This document shows, in pieces, positions 1 to 5,341 of a stretch of 5,341 nt of DNA (position 1 is the first letter of the stretch; each line of letters opens with the position of its first letter). The DNA lies in contig VGXJ01000142.1 in NCBI GenBank assembly GCA_016873375.1, positions 1-5,341 of the forward strand, given 5' to 3'. The translations under genes were made by a program, and so were the position numbers. Source of the DNA: Phycisphaerae bacterium. GTDB taxonomy: Bacteria; Planctomycetota; Phycisphaerae; Phycisphaerales; SM1A02. Under the pieces are notes generated by a model. It was not told the DNA's origin. It searched no databases and worked only from the letters and a program-made list of their open reading frames with translations.

Positions 1-2543
1 CGCATCTGGAAGTTGCGCTCTTCGACCTTCTTCTGGGCGCGGGCCACGGCGCGGGTCAGCATGGGGGCCTCGATCGCGTCGCCTTCGCGCATGCCGAGCA
101 CGCTCAGGGCCCTCAGCGTGGCTGGACCGGCGAACATCTTCATCAGATCGTCTTCGAGCGAGAGAAGGAAACGGCTCGACCCTGCATCGCCTTGGCGCCC
201 TGAGCGTCCGCGCAGCTGGTTGTCGATGCGGCGGCTCTCGTGCCGCTCGGTCCCGATGATGTGGAGTCCGCCCATCGCTTCGATGGTGGCATGAAAGCCG
301 ATCCGATGGAGCTGGAACGACCCCGTGCCGTCAAGCACCTTCATGAGCGTGGACGACTTGGCCTTCATTGCATCACCCTCGGTCATGCCAGCATGCTCGA
401 TGGCCCAGGCGCGAAGCGTGCGGATCTGGACCTCGTCCATGGGAAGGGATGCGGCCTCGGCACGCTCGACACCGGCCTGCGTTGCCGCAAGGTGGCGCCA
501 GCACAGCTCAAGGACGACCTCATCGGTCTGCTCCGCGGTGGCCTCGCGCGGGCAGATGTTGCGCCGCTTCCAGTGCTCGATCAGGTCGGCACGGGCGATC
601 TGGCCAAGCTTGATGTCCGTACCGCGGCCGGCCATGTTGGTCGCGATCATCACGGCACCGAGCTGGCCCGCACCCGCGACGATCTCCGCCTCACGCTCGT
701 GCTGCTTGGCGTTGAGGACCTCGTGCCTGATGCCGTGTCGCTTACGCAGCTCAGCCGCGAGGTACTCGCTCTTCTCCACGCTCGTCGTGCCCACCAGCAC
801 CGGACGGCCAAGGTCGTGGTGCCGGCGGATCTCCTCGATCACGGCACTCCACTTGTCCTTCACGCTGACATACACCTGATCATCCCGGTCATCACGGGCG
901 ATCGGCAGGTTGGTCGGAATGCTCACGACATCGAGGCGGTAGATCTCGTGGAACTCCTCGGCCTCGGTGTCGGCCGTGCCGGTCATGCCTGCGCGGTGGC
1001 CGTAGAGCTTGAAGTAATTCTGCACCGTGATCGTGGCCATCGTCTGCGTTTCCTGCTTGACGGCCACTCCTTCCTTGGATTCAACCGCCTGGTGAAGGCC
1101 GTCGGACCACTGGCGGCCGACCATCTTGCGGCCCGTGTTCTGGTCAACGATCACCACGCCGAGTTGGCCGGTCTCGTCTTGGGCGATCACGTAATCGCGG
1201 TCGCGCTGGTAGACCGTGTGTGCTCGCACCGACTGCTCGAGCAGGTGCGGCATGTCCATGTTCTCGCCGACGTAGAACGAGCCGATGCCCGAGACCCTCT
1301 GCGCCTCGGCGATGCCGGCGCTGGTGATCGTCGCGCGCTTCTTGTCGAGCTCGACCTCGTAGTACTGCGCATGCCGGTCGCGCTCGGCCTCGAGCCGCGG
1401 GATCGATCGCCGGGCCTCATCGAGCCTCTTGCGCAGTTCGGGCTTTTGCGACGCATCGCGGACATTGCGCAGGTCGCCCTCGAGGCCGGCGGCCATGGAG
1501 CGGGCCTTCGATACGGCCTCGTCGGCTTCGTTCCAGGCCTGCTGTCGCTCCACGAGGTGGCGCGCCAGGCGATCCGCCAGGTCATACCGAGGCGCCTTGT
1601 TGTACGCGGGACCGCTGATGATCAGCGGCGTACGGGCCTCGTCGATCAGGATCGAGTCGACTTCGTCGACGATCACGAAGTCGCGCCGCTTCTGGACCTG
1701 GTCCTCGACGCGCTGCTTCATGTTGTCACGCAGGTAGTCAAATCCGAATTCAGCCGTGGTGCCGTACACCACATCGCACTTGTAGGCAGACTGCTTGCCC
1801 TCGGTCGACTGCATGTGGACCGGATGGATCGCCCCCGCGGTGAGCCCCAGCGCGCGGAAGAAGGGGAAGGTCCAGTCGCGGTCGCGCTGCACGAGGTAGT
1901 CGTTCACCGTCACGACATGCACCTGGTGACCGCTCACCGCGGCCAGGTAGCTCGCCAGGGGGGCCACGATCGTCTTGCCTTCGCCGGTCTTCATTTCAGC
2001 GATCTTGCCCTCGGAGAGCACGATGGCCCCGATGATCTGCACATCGAAGGGACGCGCGCGGAAGGGCGGCTTGGACATCGGGAGCACGGCACGCACGGCC
2101 TCGTACAGCGCGTTCGGCAGGTCCATCGTGAGCCACGCAGGCGTCGGAGCGACGCAGCCGAGCAGGTGACCTTCGGGCGCCTCGTCCGGCAAGAGCGCAG
2201 CCTGTGCTCGTGCCGCTTCGAGCATGGCTCGTGCTTCGTCCGGCAAGGTCGACGCATCGAAGGACAGATCTGGATTCAGGATGTTGCGGATCCCGACGGA
2301 ACGGTCCATGGCCTCTCGTGCGACGGCGAAGACTTCGTGCCGGAACGACAGGGGATCCTCGCCCTTGGCGACGCGCGCACGAAACTGCGCCGTGCGCTCA
2401 CGGAGCTCGGCATCGGTCAAGGCGCGGATCGACGGTTCGAGCGCATTGACCTGGTCGACGATGCGCAGATAGCGCTTGACCATGCGCTGGTTGCGGGTGC
2501 CGAAGAGCGAGCGCATGATGGAGCTGATGACGGGAACGGCCAT
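1..2543 (-). CDS. secA: Protein translocase subunit SecA, N-terminal 847 residues (3' end beyond left edge)
   Basis: SecA is the ATPase motor that drives unfolded preproteins through the SecYEG channel at the cytoplasmic membrane. The translation shows FDVQ (166-169), Walker A MKTGEGKT (184-191), the Walker B region DEVDSILIDEARTPL (293-307), WSDGLHQAVE (479-488), MTGTA (520-524), NMAGRGTD (636-643) and GTERHESRRIDNQLRGRSGR from residue 764. These cover both nucleotide-binding folds and the preprotein cross-linking domain. The frame is continuous from the ATG at 2543 to the window edge. The helical scaffold, wing and C-terminal tail are outside the window. The protein is about 240 residues longer than E. 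coli SecA up to the same point. The extra length lies in three inserts, near residues 84-161, 332-392 and 648-755; the second is highly charged and probably helical. I recall similar inserts in Phycisphaerae SecA. The start is supported by an AAAGGA site and by an N-terminus resembling known SecA proteins. Identity is certain; the meaning of the inserts is inferred. Confidence 0.98.
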   Translation of the reverse strand, partial: MAVPVISSIMRSLFGTRNQRMVKRYLRIVDQVNALEPSIRALTDAELRERTAQFRARVAKGEDPLSFRHEVFAVAREAMDRSVGIRNILNPDLSFDASTLPDEARAMLEAARAQAALLPDEAPEGHLLGCVAPTPAWLTMDLPNALYEAVRAVLPMSKPPFRARPFDVQIIGAIVLSEGKIAEMKTGEGKTIVAPLASYLAAVSGHQVHVVTVNDYLVQRDRDWTFPFFRALGLTAGAIHPVHMQSTEGKQSAYKCDVVYGTTAEFGFDYLRDNMKQRVEDQVQKRRDFVIVDEVDSILIDEARTPLIISGPAYNKAPRYDLADRLARHLVERQQAWNEADEAVSKARSMAAGLEGDLRNVRDASQKPELRKRLDEARRSIPRLEAERDRHAQYYEVELDKKRATITSAGIAEAQRVSGIGSFYVGENMDMPHLLEQSVRAHTVYQRDRDYVIAQDETGQLGVVIVDQNTGRKMVGRQWSDGLHQAVESKEGVAVKQETQTMATITVQNYFKLYGHRAGMTGTADTEAEEFHEIYRLDVVSIPTNLPIARDDRDDQVYVSVKDKWSAVIEEIRRHHDLGRPVLVGTTSVEKSEYLAAELRKRHGIRHEVLNAKQHEREAEIVAGAGQLGAVMIATNMAGRGTDIKLGQIARADLIEHWKRRNICPREATAEQTDEVVLELCWRHLAATQAGVERAEAASLPMDEVQIRTLRAWAIEHAGMTEGDAMKAKSSTLMKVLDGTGSFQLHRIGFHATIEAMGGLHIIGTERHESRRIDNQLRGRSGRQGDAGSSRFLLSLEDDLMKMFAGPATLRALSVLGMREGDAIEAPMLTRAVARAQKKVEERNFQM

Positions 2544-2549
2544 GGTGGG

Positions 2550-2555
2550 TCCTTT
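2550..2555 (-). promoter_or_regulatory. Ribosome binding site of secA
   Basis: On the minus strand the sequence reads AAAGGA, then six nucleotides, then ATG at 2543. This is the clearest Shine-Dalgarno match in the window, and it fixes the secA start over an in-frame TTG further upstream at 2570. Confidence 0.75.
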
Positions 2556-2572
2556 GCGGTGATCGTGCAACG

Positions 2573-2587
2573 CGTCGCGCAGCGACG
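2573..2587 (-). other. Short perfect hairpin in the secA leader
   Basis: CGTCGC, a 3-nt loop and GCGACG form a perfect 6-bp stem of G-C-rich pairs, about 30 nt upstream of the secA start. No run of T follows on either strand, so it does not look like an intrinsic terminator. It could be a leader structure, an mRNA-stabilising element or chance in GC-rich DNA. The rest of 2544-2641 shows no convincing -35/-10 pair for secA. Confidence 0.35.
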
Positions 2588-2641
2588 AGCTCACGGTTCG
2601 TGTTGTTGGGGAAGGTGAGAAGGCTCAACGCTCGGTGGCAC

Positions 2642-2914
2642 TCAGGCCATCGGCGGAGGCATTGGGCCACGGCCTTGGTCGACCGAAGCCACGACACGAC
2701 CGGCGGTCACACTCGGGCATGCCCCACGCGGAGCTCTGGCCGCGACCGAGCCGACCCGTGCCGACGGGCGGGCTGGAGGCTGAATGGCACTGGACCCATC
2801 CACGATCGCAGTCGCATCACGGTGCGCCGCCGCCATGGGCACAGCCCCGCTCGCAGCAGCAAGCGTGAGCACGAGCACCATGACTTGGATGAGCGCGGCA
2901 ACGACCATGGACAT
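2642..2914 (-). CDS. Possible small exported or membrane-anchored protein, 90 residues, unrecognised
   Basis: I do not recognise this protein. Residues 4-25 form one hydrophobic run (VVAALIQVMVLVLTLAAASGA), which could be a signal peptide or a single membrane anchor; plausible signal peptidase I sites are SGA at 22-24 and AAA at 28-30. The N-terminal region lacks the usual Lys or Arg, which weakens the signal-peptide reading. The remainder is rich in Ala, Pro, Arg, Ser and Val, has one Cys (66), and ends in a proline-rich tail. A GGGAG site lies 12 nt upstream of the ATG, farther than ideal. It sits in the same direction between the redox membrane protein (45-nt gap) and secA (98-nt gap). Open frames of this length occur by chance in GC-rich DNA. 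If it is not a gene, then 2544-2959 is a 416-nt non-coding stretch containing only the secA leader hairpin. Confidence 0.4.
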   Translation of the reverse strand: MSMVVAALIQVMVLVLTLAAASGAVPMAAAHRDATAIVDGSSAIQPPARPSARVGSVAARAPRGACPSVTAGRVVASVDQGRGPMPPPMA

Positions 2915-2959
2915 GTAGTGTGGCGTCTCCCAGTCGGTCCTGCAACCGCCCTGTGCTGG

Positions 2960-3907
2960 TTATGACGCGAGCGCTTGGACCATGTTCCCGTAGTCAGGGC
3001 GGTCACCTGCGGTGCGATGGAGGAATTCAGCTTCGATCCGCCCGCGATGCACCACGAACACACCGGGCATCTGAAGGGGGTCGCCGATCGGCTGCCCGGC
3101 CCCGTGTCCCTTGGCCAGGGCCTGCGTGCCTCGCCACCAGACCATGGGGCCGAAGAGTCCGGCGAAGGAGCCTCGAGTCAGTCCGAACGCGGCATGGATG
3201 CGGCGGCGCGGGTCGCTGACGCGGTGCCAGTGGCCGGCTCCGTACGCGGCGAGGAACCCGGCAGCCTCCGCCTCGGTGGCCATGTGAACCACAACGATGC
3301 TGACTCCGCGGCGACGGAGGTCCTCTTCGCCGCGGACCAGGTCAGCGACCGTCTCGCGGCAGAATGTGCAGCCGAAGTGTCGAAGGAACACCACCATCAG
3401 CCGCCGCGACCTGCTGAGCTCGATCAGGTTCGTTCCGTGCTGGTCGACCGCGATCGCCATGGCTTCGCCGCGTGTCAGGACAGGCAGGTGGACATCGTCC
3501 TGTCTTGAGTTTCGCCAGGCATCGCGCAGCACGAGGCCGAATGGAATCCACCACAGCAGGTCGTTGGTCAGGATGGTCCAGCCGAAGCTCCACGGGATCT
3601 CCCCGCGGCTGGCGCACCACACGAAGCCGATGGGGCCGAAGATCTTGCCGAGGAGTCCCACCAGCGTGATCGGCCAGTGGCGGATCGGATTGAGGCTTGC
3701 GCAGAGGTAGCCCACCCCGAACACCCCAATCACCATGCCCAAGCACTGCCAGATCCCCCGGGCGGGCCCGGAGAAGGGTTCCATGCCTGCCAGCCGGGGC
3801 ATGAGGTCGGGAAACAGCACGACCACCGCGCCCCAGGCAAGGTTGTAGAGCCCCGCGGCGCAGAGCCAGCGGCGGTGACCAGTTGACGCTTGGACAGCCA
3901 AGTCCAC
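2960..3907 (-). CDS. Membrane protein with C-terminal SelL/AhpC-TSA_2-type redox domain
   Basis: This 315-residue protein has two parts. Residues about 13-128 hold four likely transmembrane helices (near 13-32, 52-71, 79-98 and 108-128). Residues about 145-315 resemble the SelL/PRXL2 branch of the thioredoxin fold (AhpC/TSA_2). The evidence is LRHFGCTFCRE, with C180 and C183 as a CxxC redox pair where SelL selenoproteins carry UxxU, followed by a GVSIVVV strand and GVFVVHRGRI (282-291), the expected late strand of the fold. A thiol-dependent peroxidase or disulfide oxidoreductase role is inferred; the substrate is unknown. Positive charges in HRR (11-13) and in the segment after helix 4 (RDAWRNSR) suggest both ends are cytoplasmic. 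The start is GTG at 3907, with only a weak GAAGA upstream; the next ATG (residue 36) would remove helix 1, so GTG is preferred. No TGA occurs within the frame, so it is a cysteine rather than a selenocysteine form. Confidence 0.85.
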   Translation of the reverse strand: MDLAVQASTGHRRWLCAAGLYNLAWGAVVVLFPDLMPRLAGMEPFSGPARGIWQCLGMVIGVFGVGYLCASLNPIRHWPITLVGLLGKIFGPIGFVWCASRGEIPWSFGWTILTNDLLWWIPFGLVLRDAWRNSRQDDVHLPVLTRGEAMAIAVDQHGTNLIELSRSRRLMVVFLRHFGCTFCRETVADLVRGEEDLRRRGVSIVVVHMATEAEAAGFLAAYGAGHWHRVSDPRRRIHAAFGLTRGSFAGLFGPMVWWRGTQALAKGHGAGQPIGDPLQMPGVFVVHRGRIEAEFLHRTAGDRPDYGNMVQALAS

Positions 3908-3942
3908 CGAGTGTCTTCGCTAGGATGGGACCGTTGGATTCC

Positions 3943-4016
3943 GGCCCAGTAGCTCAGCGGTCCAGAGCAGTCGACTCATAATCGATACGACCTCGGTTCG
4001 AATCCGAGCTGGGCTA
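3943..4016 (+). tRNA. tRNA with anticodon CAT: Ile2 (lysidine type) favoured over elongator Met
   Basis: A full cloverleaf folds by hand. The acceptor stem is GGCCCAG with CTGGGCT (7 bp, first pair G-U), followed by T8 and A9. The D stem is GCTC/GAGC with a 9-nt loop containing GG. The anticodon stem is GTCGA/TCGAT with loop CTCATAA, giving anticodon CAT at 3977-3979. The variable loop is 5 nt, and the T stem CTCGG/CCGAG encloses TTCGAAT. The discriminator is A, and the CCA end is not encoded. It is not the initiator: position 1 is paired and the anticodon stem lacks the three G-C pairs. C4-G69 and C5-G68 match pairs described as TilS identity elements of tRNA-Ile2, and the loop region resembles E. 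coli ileX; the isotype call is inference. TAGGAT at 3921-3926 could be a -10 box, but no matching -35 is visible. Confidence 0.95.
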
Positions 4017-4030
4017 CTACGCTTGCCCCC

Positions 4031-4828
4031 ATGGAGCGCATGACGCAACGCCTTGAGCAGGATCGGGCTGCCCGCCGTGGCAGCCTGATGCCCTTTTTGA
4101 CCGCTGGCTCGCCCTCGATCGAGGCCACGATCGCCACGATCAAGGCGCTCGATCGGCTTGGCGTGGCAGCCATCGAGGTCGGCTTTCCCTTCAGCGATCC
4201 CATCGCGGATGGGCCTGTCATCGCGGCCAGCATGGACCGGGCGCTTCGCGCGGGAACGACCGTTGCCGGAACCATGGATGCCATCAGGTCGATTCGTCCG
4301 CAGGTCGGATGTGGACTCATCGCCATGGTTTCCATGAGCATCGTCCACCGTCACGGCGGGGCGGCCTTCGTCCGTCAGGCACACCAGGCCGGTTTCGATG
4401 CTTTGATCGTGCCGGACATGGATGTCGATGCAGCTGATCAGGTGCTCGGGGCGGTCGATGAGCTCGGCATGGGCTTGGCACTTCTGGTGGCACCCACTTC
4501 AACCCCTGACCGGATCCGATCGATCACCACACGGTGCCGTGGATTCGTCTACGCGCTGGCGCGGGCTGGCTTGACCGGTACCAGCGATGCACCGCCCGAT
4601 GTCGCTGGCACCGTGACCGCGTTGCGTGCCCAGACTCAGCTCCCTATCGCCGTCGGCTTCGGGATTTCGACTGCCGAGCATGTACGCCTGGTGACCCGTG
4701 ACGCAGATGCTGCCATCGTGGGAAGTGCCTTGGTGCGAGCCATGGATGGTGACCCAGCCACAGCCCCCGAGAGAGCGAGTGCCTTCATTCAACCCCTGGT
4801 CGAGGCGTGTCGCGCAGGACTGGACTGA
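4031..4828 (+). CDS. trpA: Tryptophan synthase alpha subunit
   Basis: TrpA cleaves indole-3-glycerol phosphate to glyceraldehyde 3-phosphate and indole, which passes to TrpB for the last step of tryptophan synthesis. The 265-residue length is normal for the family (E. coli 268). The TIM-barrel landmarks are PFLTAG (21-26), IEVGFPFSDPIADGP (48-62) with catalytic Glu49 and Asp60 at exactly the E. coli numbers, RAGLTG (178-183) for the mobile loop 6, and VGFGIS (208-213) and GS (231-232) for phosphate binding. Residues 100-109 differ from the usual segment: the Tyr and Asn at E. coli 102 and 104 are Ser here. The ATG at 4031 is chosen because it gives this numbering; ATG at 4040 is possible. Neither has a well-spaced ribosome binding site: GGAG at 4033-4036 is too close to the second. 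The start lies 14 nt after the tRNA, so co-transcription is likely. No trpB is adjacent. Confidence 0.96.
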   Translation: MERMTQRLEQDRAARRGSLMPFLTAGSPSIEATIATIKALDRLGVAAIEVGFPFSDPIADGPVIAASMDRALRAGTTVAGTMDAIRSIRPQVGCGLIAMVSMSIVHRHGGAAFVRQAHQAGFDALIVPDMDVDAADQVLGAVDELGMGLALLVAPTSTPDRIRSITTRCRGFVYALARAGLTGTSDAPPDVAGTVTALRAQTQLPIAVGFGISTAEHVRLVTRDADAAIVGSALVRAMDGDPATAPERASAFIQPLVEACRAGLD

Positions 4829-4846
4829 GCGCAGCGCACACCAGTC
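4823..4846. terminator. Weak candidate bidirectional terminator between trpA and lexA
   Basis: GACTG at 4823-4827 pairs with CAGTC at 4842-4846 around a 14-nt loop that contains GCGC-A-GCGC. The stem overlaps both stop codons, where a shared terminator for convergent genes would be expected. It has only 5 bp, a large loop and no T-tract on either strand, so it is a weak candidate and may be chance. Confidence 0.2.
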
Positions 4847-5341
4847 AGTACCGACGCATCACCCCGATGACGATGCCCTGCACCTGGCACTCATCGACGA
4901 TGATCGGCTCGAACTCTGGATTCGCGGGCTGCAGGCGAATGCGGCCATCGCGCTCACGGAAAAAGGTCTTGAGCGTGGTTTCGCCGTTGGGAAGAAGCGC
5001 CACCACCCGATCACCATTGCGAGCCGTTGAACGGCGCTCGACGATGACATAGTCGCCGTCGAGGATGCTCTCGTCCTTCATGCTCATCCCCTCAACCTGC
5101 AGCGCGAACATTTCATTGTGTCGCCCGCGTGCTGGGCCGAACACCTGACCGAGGCTGAGGGTTTCATCCTGCTCGAACTTCTCGACCGGATGGCCGGCAG
5201 CGATGCGACCAAGCAGGGGAAGCGTCAACGCATGGCTCGATGGCGAGGTGTGCGTTGACGGAGGTTCATCGTCGACCGTCAGCGCCAAAGAGCGCGCCTT
5301 GTTCGGGTTGCGCGAGAGCACGCCCTTCTCCACGAGCGCTT
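4845..5341 (-). CDS. lexA: LexA repressor, C-terminal part (5' end beyond right edge)
   Basis: LexA represses SOS genes and inactivates itself when RecA filaments on single-stranded DNA stimulate its self-cleavage. The window holds the end of the DNA-binding domain (ALVEKGVLSRNP), a Pro/Ser/Thr-rich linker and the complete S24-type protease domain. Counting from the in-frame GTG at 5333, the cleavage site is Ala46-Gly47 in GRIAAGHPVE, the catalytic serine is Ser84 in EGMSMKD and the general base is Lys122 in TTLKTFF. Spacing between them is close to E. coli LexA (A84-G85, S119, K156). The frame stays open to the window edge, and the GTG at 5333 is an internal valine, not the start; roughly 60-70 residues of winged-helix domain should lie to the right. 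Its promoter, and therefore any self-regulating SOS box, is outside the window. It converges on trpA with 16 nt between the stop codons. Confidence 0.97.
   Translation of the reverse strand, partial: ALVEKGVLSRNPNKARSLALTVDDEPPSTHTSPSSHALTLPLLGRIAAGHPVEKFEQDETLSLGQVFGPARGRHNEMFALQVEGMSMKDESILDGDYVIVERRSTARNGDRVVALLPNGETTLKTFFRERDGRIRLQPANPEFEPIIVDECQVQGIVIGVMRRY

Noticed and set aside
240..2618. A 792-codon open frame on the plus strand, opposite secA
   Set aside because: It is in exact codon register with secA, so its codons are reverse complements of secA codons. A stop would need TTA, CTA or TCA in secA, which GC-rich genes rarely use. The translation looks like no protein family, while the minus strand is unmistakably SecA.
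3359..3370. A selenocysteine site in the SelL-like protein
   Set aside because: Both redox positions are TGC cysteine codons, there is no in-frame TGA, and so no recoding is needed.
2975..3508. A 177-codon plus-strand frame opposite the redox membrane protein
   Set aside because: No recognisable domain, and it lies opposite a gene with clear transmembrane helices and redox motifs; it is an antisense shadow.
3883..3926. TTGACG (3883) with TAGGAT (3921) as a promoter for the tRNA and trpA
   Set aside because: The spacing is 32 nt, far from the usual 16-18, and no other -35 fits TAGGAT. The -10-like element alone is too weak to list.
3920..4384. Minus-strand frames of 154 and 121 codons across the tRNA and the start of trpA
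   Set aside because: They run through a well-folded tRNA gene and opposite the conserved TrpA catalytic region, and show no family features.
4845..5333. GTG at 5333 as the start of a short, HTH-less LexA-like protease
   Set aside because: The frame continues upstream to the window edge and encodes ALVEKGVLS, the expected end of the LexA DNA-binding domain, so the gene is cut by the window rather than truncated.

Overview
The window is GC-rich bacterial chromosome and looks like core genome. I see no insertion sequence, CRISPR array, phage gene or long repeat. The best guess for the host is a planctomycete, probably of the Phycisphaerae type. The reasons are a SecA with three large inserts, including a charged helical one in the preprotein cross-linking domain, a TrpA with an unusual active-site-proximal segment, and a tRNA gene without an encoded CCA. 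This assignment is inference from remembered family features, not from a search.

Layout, left to right. The left half (1-2543, minus strand) is the N-terminal 847 codons of secA, the Sec translocase motor ATPase; its 3' end lies beyond the left edge. Upstream of it is a 416-nt stretch (2544-2959) with a short hairpin in the secA leader and a possible 90-residue exported protein (2642-2914, minus). Next is a 315-residue membrane protein (2960-3907, minus) that joins about four N-terminal transmembrane helices to a C-terminal SelL/AhpC-TSA_2-type thioredoxin-fold domain with a CTFC redox motif. All of these read leftward and could be one transcription unit.

At about 3908-3942 the direction changes. 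A tRNA gene with anticodon CAT (3943-4016, plus) is followed after only 14 nt by trpA (4031-4828, plus), the tryptophan synthase alpha subunit, with no trpB in view. Convergent to trpA, 16 nt away, is the C-terminal part of lexA (4845-5341, minus), the SOS repressor, whose DNA-binding domain lies beyond the right edge.

The genes do not form one pathway: protein export, redox chemistry, translation, tryptophan synthesis and the SOS response sit side by side. The points most worth a second look are the membrane-anchored SelL-like fusion, the three SecA inserts, and the very tight tRNA-trpA junction, which leaves trpA with no recognisable ribosome binding site. I did not find a convincing undescribed multi-gene system.
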